From assembly GCA_021779435.1 (NCBI GenBank), contig JAJYAR010000176.1, positions 1 through 6,330 of the forward strand: a stretch of DNA of 6,330 nt, in the 5' to 3' direction. Source of the DNA: a bacterium. Its GTDB lineage: Bacteria > Verrucomicrobiota > Verrucomicrobiae > JAJYAR01. A program made the position numbers and the translations under genes. Below, one piece after another: positions 1-6,330 of the stretch. The notes beneath the pieces are model-generated. The model saw only the letters and a program-made list of their open reading frames with translations. It searched no databases and had not been told where the DNA came from. The stretch's first letter is position 1, and every line of letters begins with the position of its first letter.

Positions 1-346
1 TGCCGGTGACCTGTCCGCCATTGCCCGGATTGAAATACGCGTCGCCGACCGGCGCGGCGACGATGCGCACCGCGTCGAGGCGGACCTCCAATTCCTCCGC
101 GATCAGCATCGGCAGCGCGGTGTAGACACCCTGGCCCATTTCCGAGCGATCCACGATGAAGGTGATGGTGTCGTCCGGAGCGATTCTGAGCCAGGCGTTC
201 AACTCGCTTGTCTCCGCCGCCGCAGCGCGCGCCCGCGGCGGCAGAGAGATCGCCAGGATCAATCCGGCGGCGGCGGCGCCGCCGAGAAAGTCCCGGCGCG
301 TGAATTCGCCCGTGGTCGCGTCCCCGTTCAAGCTGATCCTGGTCAT
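1..346 (-). CDS. Molybdopterin-dependent oxidoreductase large subunit, isoquinoline 1-oxidoreductase beta (IorB)-like, N-terminal part
   Basis: The gene starts at the ATG whose complement is at 344-346 and runs off the left edge, leaving 115 residues of a protein that is usually about 700 or more. A good Shine-Dalgarno (GAGGA, complement of 352-356) sits 5 nt upstream. Residues 15-21 read FTRRDFL, a twin-arginine (Tat) signal with RR at 17-18. A hydrophobic Ala/Gly/Leu stretch and an Ala-rich cleavage region near 38-45 follow, so export to the periplasm already folded with cofactor is expected. Residues 68-80 (SEMGQGVYTALPM) and the end GNGGQVTG are typical of the IorB family, which binds molybdopterin cytosine dinucleotide and hydroxylates N-heterocycles or oxidises aldehydes together with a small [2Fe-2S] subunit. 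The substrate cannot be read from this fragment. The divergent neighbour means no small-subunit gene lies directly upstream. The family call is firm; the exact enzyme is unknown. Confidence 0.88.
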   Translation of the reverse strand, partial: MTRISLNGDATTGEFTRRDFLGGAAAAGLILAISLPPRARAAAAETSELNAWLRIAPDDTITFIVDRSEMGQGVYTALPMLIAEELEVRLDAVRIVAAPVGDAYFNPGNGGQVTG

Positions 347-406
347 TGCCGTCCTCGTCCGTGCCGCCGCGCGCGGTCGCGCGCGCAGTAGTGATAGGAT
401 TCCACG
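347..406. promoter_or_regulatory. Divergent intergenic region between the iorB-like gene and the AI-2E family gene
   Basis: This 60-bp gap separates two genes read in opposite directions, so the promoters of both must lie here or overlap the coding starts. It holds the leftward Shine-Dalgarno (complement of 352-356) and the rightward one (AGGA, 396-399). Between them is an alternating CG tract, 368-385, that forms an 8-bp inverted repeat around GT. No convincing -35/-10 pair is visible on either strand. The promoter role is inferred from gene orientation only. Confidence 0.4.
396..399 (+). promoter_or_regulatory. Ribosome binding site of the AI-2E family gene
   Basis: AGGA lies 7 nt before the ATG at 407. 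It supports that start over the upstream start at 346, which is in another frame and gives a protein resembling nothing I recognise. Confidence 0.5.
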
Positions 407-1480
407 ATGCCATCCGCCACGGGATTCTACCCGCGTCTGTTCGGTCTCGGCGTCGCCACCGCGCTCGGCTTTGCGCTGTGGCGTATTTTCGCGCCGTTCG
501 CCGCGCCGATCGCCTGGGCGGCATTTCTCGCGTTCCTGCTGTTTCCGTTGAACGCGCGCCTGCGTCGCCGGTTCCGCGGCCGGGCCGGCTTCGCCGCCGG
601 GGTCCTGACCGTCCTCGCGCCGGTGGTCGTGCTGTTGCCGCTCGCGGCATTATCGATCGAATTCGTCGCGCAAATCACCGGTTTGCTGCGAAAATTGCAG
701 GAGGCCAGCCCGAATTTCGAGATCCGCTCCTGGATCGACCCGGGAATCCACCCCTGGGTGGCCGGCGCCTATTCGTGGGTGCAGGCGCACGACCTGTTCT
801 CGGCTGCGGAAATTCAACAGTGGCTGGTTTCCGCCGCGCGCGAGGCCTTGCAGCGGGCCGCGGGTTTCGGCGGCACGTTCTTCCTCGGCGCCTTGACGTC
901 GATCGCCGGCATCGCGCTGATGCTGATGCTCCTGTTCTTCTTCCTGCGCGACGGCGATGCGATGCTGGGGCGCATGCGCGCGTGGATTCCGCTCGACGAA
1001 GACCATAAGGAGCGCCTGTTCGCGCACCTCGCGGGAATCACCCGGGCGATCGTCTACGGCACGACGCTGATCGCGCTGCTGCAGGGATTGGTGCTCGGAA
1101 TCGGCTTCAGCATCGCCGGACTCGCTTCTCCGGTCGTCTTCGGCGTCGTCGGCGCGCTGCTCGCGATGTTGCCGCTCGGCGGCACGGCGCTGATCTGGCT
1201 GCCGGCGGTGCTATGGCTGTTTGTGGACGGCCGATGGGGATACGGCATATTCATGGCCGCCTGGGGATTGATGCTTTCGGGACTGGACAACATTCTCAAG
1301 CCCCTGCTGATCTCGGGACGGGCGCCGGTGTCCACGCTCGTCGTGTTCATCGGCGTGCTCGGGGGGATTTCGGCATTCGGAGCGATCGGCATCATCGCAG
1401 GGCCGATCATCCTGTCTCTGGCGCTCGCGCTGATCGCGTACGCGGAGGAGGCTGGATGGAGCCATGGCGATTCCGCATAA
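407..1480 (+). CDS. AI-2E family transporter (PerM/YdiK/TqsA-like membrane protein)
   Basis: This is a 357-residue inner-membrane protein of the AI-2E transporter family (formerly DUF20/UPF0118), whose members are usually about 340-370 residues. Hydrophobic segments lie near residues 12-50 (two helices), 61-85, 157-180, 215-272 (two or three), 278-300 and 310-345. A more polar stretch, about 90-155, sits between the third and fourth helices, as usual in the family. Family landmarks visible are FFFLRDGD (177-184), DNILKPLLISGRA (294-306) and a Gly-rich last region, GGISAFGAIGIIAGP (319-333). Characterised members export the quorum signal autoinducer-2 (TqsA) or act as Na+/H+ antiporters; most are uncharacterised, so I give no substrate and no symbol. 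The ATG at 407 follows an AGGA box. The gene is divergent from the iorB-like gene and ends 45 bp before uvrD in the same direction. No terminator is visible after it, so read-through into uvrD is possible. Confidence 0.9.
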   Translation: MPSATGFYPRLFGLGVATALGFALWRIFAPFAAPIAWAAFLAFLLFPLNARLRRRFRGRAGFAAGVLTVLAPVVVLLPLAALSIEFVAQITGLLRKLQEASPNFEIRSWIDPGIHPWVAGAYSWVQAHDLFSAAEIQQWLVSAAREALQRAAGFGGTFFLGALTSIAGIALMLMLLFFFLRDGDAMLGRMRAWIPLDEDHKERLFAHLAGITRAIVYGTTLIALLQGLVLGIGFSIAGLASPVVFGVVGALLAMLPLGGTALIWLPAVLWLFVDGRWGYGIFMAAWGLMLSGLDNILKPLLISGRAPVSTLVVFIGVLGGISAFGAIGIIAGPIILSLALALIAYAEEAGWSHGDSA

Positions 1481-1509
1481 CTCACGGGGCCGCGGGCGCC
1501 GCCTTACAG

Positions 1510-1515
1510 TACAAT
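1510..1515 (+). promoter_or_regulatory. Putative -10 element of the uvrD promoter
   Basis: TACAAT differs from the sigma70 consensus TATAAT at one base and stands out in very GC-rich sequence. Initiation 6-8 nt downstream would fall at about 1521-1523, only 3-5 nt before the uvrD ATG. No good -35 hexamer appears 16-18 bp upstream, where the sequence is GGGGCCGC-like. No CTG-N10-CAG LexA operator is seen, unlike E. coli uvrD, which belongs to the SOS regulon. This is inferred from the hexamer and its position. Confidence 0.45.
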
Positions 1516-1525
1516 CCGCGCCCTG

Positions 1526-3682
1526 ATGGACGTTTCACATCTTCTCGACTCCCTCAATGACGCGCAGCGGCAGGCCGTTGCGGCCCCGCTCGGCGCGGCT
1601 CTCGTACTTGCCGGCGCCGGCAGCGGCAAGACGCGCGTGCTCGTCCACCGCGTGGCCTGGCTGATCCAGGTCGAAGGCGCCTCGCCGCACAGCATTCTCG
1701 CGGTCACGTTCACGAACAAGGCCGCCGGCGAAATGCGCACCCGCATCGAGACGCTGCTGGACGCATCGGGCGTTTCCATGTGGATCGGCACGTTTCACGG
1801 CCTGGCGCACCGCTTGTTGCGCCTGCACTGGCGCGAGGCAGGGCTGCCTCAGAGCTTCCAGATCCTCGATTCCGAGGATCAGACCCGGCTGTTGCGCAAG
1901 GTGCTGAAGGCGCTCGACCTGGACGAGACCCGCTGGGTCCCGCGCGACATCCAGTGGTTCATCAATTCGCAGAAGGACGAGGGAATCCGGCCGAAGTCGC
2001 TCAAGGATGACGGTGACCCGACGCGCAGGCAGCTGATCCGGATCTATCATGCCTATGAAGAGGCGTGCCGGCGCGCCGGGGTCGTCGACTTCGCCGAGCT
2101 GCTGCTGCGTGCGTTCGAGCTGTGGCGGGATCACCCGGAACTGCTGCGCCATTATCGCGAGCGCTTCCAGCACATTTTGGTCGATGAATTCCAGGACACG
2201 AATGCCATCCAGTACCAGTGGTTCACGATGCTGGCCGGTCCGGACGGCAGGCCGTTCGCGGTGGGCGACGACGATCAGTCGATCTATCGCTGGCGCGGTG
2301 CGCGCGTCGAGAATCTGAACCGGTTCCGGCGCGATTTCCCCGCCGCGACGCTCGTCAAGCTCGAGCAGAATTACCGCTCGACCGGCACGATATTGAAGGC
2401 GTCGAACGCGCTGATCGCCAACAACACGGGGCGCATGGGCAAGACCTTGTGGACGAGCGGCGCGGACGGCGAGCGCATCCGCGTGTATGCGGCGTTCAAC
2501 GAGCGCGACGAGGCCGACTTCGTCGTCAACCGGATCCGCGAATGGGTCGACCAGGGCGGGGTGCGCAAGGACGTCGCGGTCCTCTACCGCTCGAACGCCC
2601 AGTCGCGCGTCTTCGAAGAAGCGTTCCTGAACGCCCGCATGCCGTACCGCGTCTACGGCGGATTGAGATTCTTCGAGCGCGCCGAAATCAAGGATGCGCT
2701 GGCCTACCTGCGCCTGATATCCAGCCGCGATGACGACACCTCGTTCGAACGCGTCGTCAATCTGCCGGTGCGCGGCATCGGCGCAAAGACGCTCGACACG
2801 CTGCGCGACCTGGCACGCGAGCGCGGCGTGTCCCTGTGGGCGGCGTCGCTCACCGCGGTGGGCGGCGTCCTGCCGCTGCGGGCCGCGCAGGCCCTCGGTG
2901 CGTTCCTCGCGCTGATCGACCGGCTGGACGGCGAAGTGCAGGGCCTGGAGCTGCACGATCGGGTCGATCACGTCATCCAGATGAGCGGACTCATCGAGCA
3001 TTTCAAGAAGGAGAAAGGCGAACGCGGCGAGGGCCGCATCGACAACCTGCTCGAGCTCGTCAGCGCCGCCCGCGGCTTCGTCGCGGACGCGGAGACGGAT
3101 CTCGGGCCGCTGGATCAATTCCTCGCGCACGCGGTGCTCGAGTCGGGCGAGGGCCAGGCCGATGCCTGGGACGACTGTGTCCAGATGATGACCCTGCATT
3201 CGGCGAAGGGACTGGAATTCGGAATGGTGTTCCTCGCCGGAATGGAAGATGGCCTGTTCCCGCATCAGCGTTCCGCGGCCGACCCGGCCGGACTGGAGGA
3301 AGAACGGCGACTTTGCTACGTTGGCATGACGCGGGCGATGCGGCGGCTGTTCGTCACCTATGCGGAACAGCGGCGCCTGTACGGAGTGGACACCTACGGC
3401 CAGCCGTCGCGTTTCCTCGCCGAGATTCCGTCGGATCTGATCGAGGAGATCCGGCCGCGGATCCAGGTTTCCCGGCCGGTGTTCACGCCCCGCCGGGCGG
3501 CGGTGGAGGAGGCGGCGCCGTCGGGGATGCGCATGGGCAGCCGCGTCCGGCACGGCAAGTTCGGCGAGGGCGTGATCCTGAATTTCGAGGGCAATGGACC
3601 TCATGCGCGCATCCAGGTTAATTTTGAGAGGCAGGGGACGAAGTGGTTGATGCTGTCCTACGCGAATCTCGAGCTCGTCTGA
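1526..3682 (+). CDS. uvrD: DNA helicase II, UvrD
   Basis: This 718-residue superfamily 1A 3'-5' helicase is nearly the length of E. coli UvrD (720). It unwinds DNA in nucleotide excision repair (releasing the incised oligonucleotide and UvrC) and in mismatch repair, and displaces RecA or stalled RNA polymerase. All motifs are present in order: Q motif around Gln14, Walker A GAGSGKT (30-36, Lys35), Ia FTNKAAGEM (62-70), Ib GTFH (88-91), Walker B VDEFQD (219-224), III GDDDQSIYRWRG (247-258), IV QNYRS (281-285, Arg284), V TLHSAKGLEF (556-565), VI EEERRLCYVGMTRAM (591-605). The acidic pair at 403-404 in domain 2B is kept. The C-terminus (about 670-718, VRHGKFGEGVILNFEG) is the Tudor-like RNA-polymerase-contacting domain of UvrD/PcrA. 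The ATG gives MDVSHLLDSLND, matching the E. coli N-terminus from residue 1, though no Shine-Dalgarno precedes it. Rep and PcrA are alternatives, but the N-terminus and overall match favour UvrD. Confidence 0.97.
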   Translation: MDVSHLLDSLNDAQRQAVAAPLGAALVLAGAGSGKTRVLVHRVAWLIQVEGASPHSILAVTFTNKAAGEMRTRIETLLDASGVSMWIGTFHGLAHRLLRLHWREAGLPQSFQILDSEDQTRLLRKVLKALDLDETRWVPRDIQWFINSQKDEGIRPKSLKDDGDPTRRQLIRIYHAYEEACRRAGVVDFAELLLRAFELWRDHPELLRHYRERFQHILVDEFQDTNAIQYQWFTMLAGPDGRPFAVGDDDQSIYRWRGARVENLNRFRRDFPAATLVKLEQNYRSTGTILKASNALIANNTGRMGKTLWTSGADGERIRVYAAFNERDEADFVVNRIREWVDQGGVRKDVAVLYRSNAQSRVFEEAFLNARMPYRVYGGLRFFERAEIKDALAYLRLISSRDDDTSFERVVNLPVRGIGAKTLDTLRDLARERGVSLWAASLTAVGGVLPLRAAQALGAFLALIDRLDGEVQGLELHDRVDHVIQMSGLIEHFKKEKGERGEGRIDNLLELVSAARGFVADAETDLGPLDQFLAHAVLESGEGQADAWDDCVQMMTLHSAKGLEFGMVFLAGMEDGLFPHQRSAADPAGLEEERRLCYVGMTRAMRRLFVTYAEQRRLYGVDTYGQPSRFLAEIPSDLIEEIRPRIQVSRPVFTPRRAAVEEAAPSGMRMGSRVRHGKFGEGVILNFEGNGPHARIQVNFERQGTKWLMLSYANLELV

Positions 3683-3690
3683 GGTGAAGG
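3681..3690 (+). promoter_or_regulatory. Ribosome binding site of trkA, overlapping the uvrD stop
   Basis: The uvrD TGA (3680-3682) merges into GAGGTGAAGG. GAGG ends 10 nt and AAGG 4 nt before the GTG at 3695. The overlap leaves no room for a separate promoter in the 12-bp gap and supports the GTG as the trkA start. Confidence 0.65.
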
Positions 3691-3694
3691 CGCC

Positions 3695-5071
3695 GTGAAA
3701 ATCATCATCCTCGGAGCCGGCCAGGTCGGCCGCACCGCCGCCTATCACCTGTCGCGCGAAGAGGCCAACGACGTCACGGTCGTCGACGTGAACGAAGAGG
3801 TGCTGCGCGATCTGCAGGACCGGCTCGACATCCGCACGGTGAGCGGCAACGCGGCGAGTCCGCGGATCCTCGAGGCCGCCGGCATCGCAAACACCGACAT
3901 CCTCGTCGCGCTGACCAACAGCGACGAGGTCAATATGCTCGCCTGCCATATAGCCTGGACGCTGTACCGGACGCCGAAGAAGATGGCCCGCGTACGCTCG
4001 GCCGACTTCACCGAACGGGACCGGCTGTTCGGCGAGCAGGGCGTCGCGGTGGACGTGTGGATCAGTCCGGAGCAGCTGGTCACCGAACACGTCGCGCGCC
4101 TGATCCGTTACCCGGGGGCGCTGCAGGTGCTGGACTTCGCCGACGGCCGCGTCCGCCTGGTGGGGATTCGGGCGCTCCAGGGCGGGCCGCTGGTCGGCCA
4201 GGCGTTGCGCACGCTGCGCGAGCACATTCCAACCGCCGATGCCCGCGTGGCGGCGATCTACCGGGCGGGCAAGAGCATCAAGCCGGAAGGGACGACGGTG
4301 ATCGCCGACGGCGACGAAGTGTTCTTCCTCGCGGCCCGCAAGGACATCCGGGTCGTCATGCGCGAGATGCGGCGGGAGGAGGCTCCGGTGCGGCGCGTCG
4401 TGATCGCGGGCGGCGGCAATATCGGTTTCCGGCTCGCGAGCGAGCTGGAGGACAAGAACCAGGTGAAGCTGATCGAGCGCGACCACCGGCGCGCGCGACG
4501 CGTATCCGAACAACTGAAGAGCACGACTGTTCTGCACGGCGACGCCGCGGACGAGGATCTCCTGCTGGAGGAGAACATCGACAGCGCGGACGTTTTTGCG
4601 GCCCTCACGAACTCCGAAGAGGCGAACATCCTGTCGGCGATGCTGGCCAAACGCCTCGGCGCCCACAAGGTCATGGCGCTGATCAACAAGCCGTCGTATT
4701 CGGAATTGATCGAAAGCGGGTCGATCGACGTCGCGATCTCGCCGCAGACGGTGACGATCGGATCGCTGCTCGCGCATGTCCGCCACGGCGACGTGGTGCG
4801 CGTCCATGCGCTGCGGCGCGGCGCGGCGGAGGCGCTGGAAGTGGTCGTGCATGGCGATGCGGACAGCTCGAAGGTCATCGGCCGTCACGTCGAGGACATC
4901 CCGCTGCCGGAGGGCACGACGCTCGGTGCCGTCGTTCGCGGCGAGGACGTCATCATCGCGCATCACGACACGACGGTGCAGCCCGACGATCACCTGATCC
5001 TGTTCCTCACCGACAGGCGGCACATGGAGGCGGTCGAGAAGCTGTTCCAGGGATCCGCGTCGTTTCTGTGA
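3695..5071 (+). CDS. trkA: Trk K+ uptake system NAD-binding regulatory subunit TrkA
   Basis: TrkA is the peripheral cytosolic subunit that binds NAD(H) and ATP or ADP and gates the membrane pore TrkH. At 458 residues it equals E. coli TrkA in length and has the same duplicated RCK layout. The first Rossmann domain carries GAGQVG (7-12) with Asp31 ending the second strand. The first RCK-C domain spans about 140-225. The second Rossmann domain carries GGGNIG (239-244) with Glu261. The second RCK-C domain spans about 365-450. The paired phrases ALTNSDEVNML (72-82) and ALTNSEEANIL (303-313) show the internal duplication directly. Translation starts at GTG 3695, giving MKIIILGAGQVG, the usual TrkA N-terminus, with a Shine-Dalgarno overlapping the uvrD stop. 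The stop overlaps the trkH start by 4 bp, which fits the two proteins acting in one complex. Confidence 0.97.
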   Translation: MKIIILGAGQVGRTAAYHLSREEANDVTVVDVNEEVLRDLQDRLDIRTVSGNAASPRILEAAGIANTDILVALTNSDEVNMLACHIAWTLYRTPKKMARVRSADFTERDRLFGEQGVAVDVWISPEQLVTEHVARLIRYPGALQVLDFADGRVRLVGIRALQGGPLVGQALRTLREHIPTADARVAAIYRAGKSIKPEGTTVIADGDEVFFLAARKDIRVVMREMRREEAPVRRVVIAGGGNIGFRLASELEDKNQVKLIERDHRRARRVSEQLKSTTVLHGDAADEDLLLEENIDSADVFAALTNSEEANILSAMLAKRLGAHKVMALINKPSYSELIESGSIDVAISPQTVTIGSLLAHVRHGDVVRVHALRRGAAEALEVVVHGDADSSKVIGRHVEDIPLPEGTTLGAVVRGEDVIIAHHDTTVQPDDHLILFLTDRRHMEAVEKLFQGSASFL

Positions 5072-6330
5072 AACAGATCATTCTTCCGGTCGCGCATGTC
5101 TTCGCCATGGTGCTGATGGCGTTCGCGGCGACGATGCTCGCGCCCTTGATTCTCGCGATCTGGGGGATGGATCTCGCGCTCTGGTCATTCGTGATCTCCG
5201 CGGCGGCGACCTTCGTCATCGGCGCGGTTTTGTGGCTCGTCACGCGGCGCTACAAGCGGGAACTGAAGACGCGCGACGGCCTGCTGCTGGTGGCCCTGAC
5301 CTGGGTGTTGCTGCCGGCGGTCGCCGGTTTCCCGCTTTGGCGCTATCTGCCCATCGATTTCACTCACGCCTATTTCGAGGCGGCGTCCGGCCTGACGACG
5401 ACCGGTGGAACGGTGTTGTCGGGACTCCAGTTCCTGCCCCGATCGATCAATCTCTGGCGTCATCTGCTCAGCTGGCTGGGCGGCATGGGAATCATCGTGC
5501 TGGCGGTCGCGATCCTGCCGATGCTCGGCGTCGGCGGCATGCAGATCTACCGGGCGGAGATGCCGGGGCCGATGAAGGATGCGAAGCTCACGCCGCGGAT
5601 CGGGCAGACGGCCAAGCTCCTGTGGACCGTCTATTCCGGCCTGACCGTGGCCTGCATCGCGTGTTTGAAGTTCGCCGGGATGAACTGGTTCGACGCGGTG
5701 TGTCACGGCTTTTCGGCGCTTTCGCTCGGCGGATTCTCCACCTACGACGACAGCATCGGACATTTCAATTCCGGGCCGATCGAACTCGTCCTCACGGTGT
5801 TCCAGGTGCTGGCCGCGTTGAACTTCGCGACGCATTACCAGGCTTGGACCCAGCGCGACATGCGCGCCTATTTTCGCGACTCCGAGGCCAAGGCCATCAT
5901 CGGCGTGCTCGCCGCGAGCGCGATCGGCATCGGTCTGTACCTCTTCTACAAGGGCACCTATCCGGATCTGGCGACCGCGCTGCGCGAGTCCACGTTCAAC
6001 GTCGTGTCGATCGCGACCGACGGCGGCCTGCACACGCAGGACTATTCGCGCTGGCCGGTGTTCGCGCCGATGTGGATGTTGTTCCTGAGCTGCATCGTGG
6101 CGAGCTCCGGCTCGACCGGCGGCGGCGTGAAGATGATCCGCACGCTGATACTCGCCAAACAGTCGAACCGCGAGCTCAACCACCTCGTGCATCCGAACCT
6201 CGTCAGTCCGCTGAAAGTCGGCGGAACCGTGATCGCAAACCGCGTCGTGTTCGCGGTGCTCGGGTTCGTTTTTCTGTACTTCATGAGCGCCGTCACCTTG
6301 ATCTTCGTTCAGCTGGCGAGCGGGATGGAT
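5068..6330 (+). CDS. trkH: Trk K+ uptake system membrane subunit TrkH, 3' end outside the window
   Basis: This is the K+-translocating inner-membrane subunit, of the superfamily of K+ transporters built from four M1-P-M2 repeats. The window contains 421 residues of an expected 480 or so, and the reading frame is open at the edge. Three filter segments are visible: P1 SGLTTTGGTV (108-117), P2 SLGGFSTYD (219-227) and P3 ATDGGLHT (316-323). P4 should lie beyond the edge. Other hallmarks are WLGGMGIIVLAVAILPMLGV (136-155), MQIYRAEMPGPMKD (158-171) and the intramembrane-loop sequence GSTGGGVKMIR (348-358). The GTG start at 5068 lies in GTGA, where the last two bases plus A form the trkA stop. No strong Shine-Dalgarno is near, so translational coupling to trkA is likely. 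An ATG at codon 14 is a weaker alternative, because it would remove the start of the first helix. P3 departs from the TTAGFTT I recall for E. coli TrkH. Confidence 0.96.
   Translation, partial: MKQIILPVAHVFAMVLMAFAATMLAPLILAIWGMDLALWSFVISAAATFVIGAVLWLVTRRYKRELKTRDGLLLVALTWVLLPAVAGFPLWRYLPIDFTHAYFEAASGLTTTGGTVLSGLQFLPRSINLWRHLLSWLGGMGIIVLAVAILPMLGVGGMQIYRAEMPGPMKDAKLTPRIGQTAKLLWTVYSGLTVACIACLKFAGMNWFDAVCHGFSALSLGGFSTYDDSIGHFNSGPIELVLTVFQVLAALNFATHYQAWTQRDMRAYFRDSEAKAIIGVLAASAIGIGLYLFYKGTYPDLATALRESTFNVVSIATDGGLHTQDYSRWPVFAPMWMLFLSCIVASSGSTGGGVKMIRTLILAKQSNRELNHLVHPNLVSPLKVGGTVIANRVVFAVLGFVFLYFMSAVTLIFVQLASGMD

Noticed and set aside
239..285. Repeated GCC/GGC triplets, considered as a microsatellite.
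   Set aside because: They encode Ala and Gly of the Tat signal peptide hydrophobic core, as is common in GC-rich genomes.
156..551. A 131-codon plus-strand frame over the iorB-like gene and the intergenic region.
   Set aside because: It is the antisense of the Tat signal region and the start of the IorB-like domain, and has low-complexity Arg/Ala/Ser composition.
346..1008. A 220-codon plus-strand frame overlapping the start of the AI-2E family gene.
   Set aside because: It is Arg/Ala-rich, as expected for an out-of-frame translation of GC-rich coding DNA, and the overlapping frame gives a recognisable membrane protein.
407..1480. Naming the membrane protein as an autoinducer-2 exporter (tqsA).
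   Set aside because: The family name comes from one member; others transport ions or have no known substrate. No quorum-sensing gene is present in the window.
1481..1509. The GC-rich stretch after the AI-2E family gene, considered as a terminator.
   Set aside because: It has short GC self-complementarity but no T run follows, so nothing supports an intrinsic terminator.
1535..5023. A 1162-codon open frame on the minus strand opposite uvrD and trkA.
   Set aside because: Its codons align exactly with the sense codons of both genes, so its stops would need sense TTA, CTA or TCA codons, which this GC-rich genome avoids. It ends at a TCA serine codon, residue 4 of UvrD. The predicted protein resembles no family, whereas both sense proteins are unmistakable.
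5185..6192. A 335-codon open frame on the minus strand opposite trkH.
   Set aside because: It has the same cause: it is in register with the trkH codons and ends at the TCA codon for Ser40. TrkH is strongly supported on the plus strand.

Overview
This window is an ordinary stretch of a high-GC proteobacterial chromosome, with strong G/C preference at third codon positions. A gammaproteobacterium is most likely. The UvrD-type helicase matches the Escherichia coli family closely from its first residue (MDVSxLLDSLND) to the C-terminal Tudor-like domain, and the TrkA and TrkH proteins are of the classical proteobacterial Trk type. A betaproteobacterium cannot be excluded from the sequence alone. 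I see no phage, insertion sequence, CRISPR array, tRNA or rRNA.

Layout. (1) Positions 1-346, minus strand, hold the N-terminal 115 codons of a Tat-exported, molybdenum-cofactor hydroxylase large subunit of the isoquinoline 1-oxidoreductase beta (IorB) type. The rest of this gene lies beyond the left edge. (2) A 60-bp divergent intergenic region separates it from the rightward genes. (3) Positions 407-1480, plus strand, encode an AI-2E/PerM family membrane protein. (4) After a 45-bp gap carrying a TACAAT hexamer come uvrD (1526-3682), trkA (3695-5071) and trkH (5068 to the right edge, 3' end missing), all on the plus strand.

How the genes work together. trkA and trkH encode the cytosolic NAD-binding regulatory subunit and the membrane pore subunit of one K+ uptake system. 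They overlap by 4 bp (GTGA), which implies translational coupling. uvrD stops only 12 bp before trkA, and the trkA ribosome binding site overlaps the uvrD stop, so the three genes probably share a transcript, although DNA repair and K+ uptake have no obvious functional link. The membrane protein upstream may have its own promoter or read through into uvrD.

I did not find a new biological system here. The points most worth a second look are an atypical third selectivity-filter segment in TrkH (ATDGGLHT), the very short or absent 5' leader predicted for uvrD, and the iorB-like gene with no iorA-like partner directly upstream.
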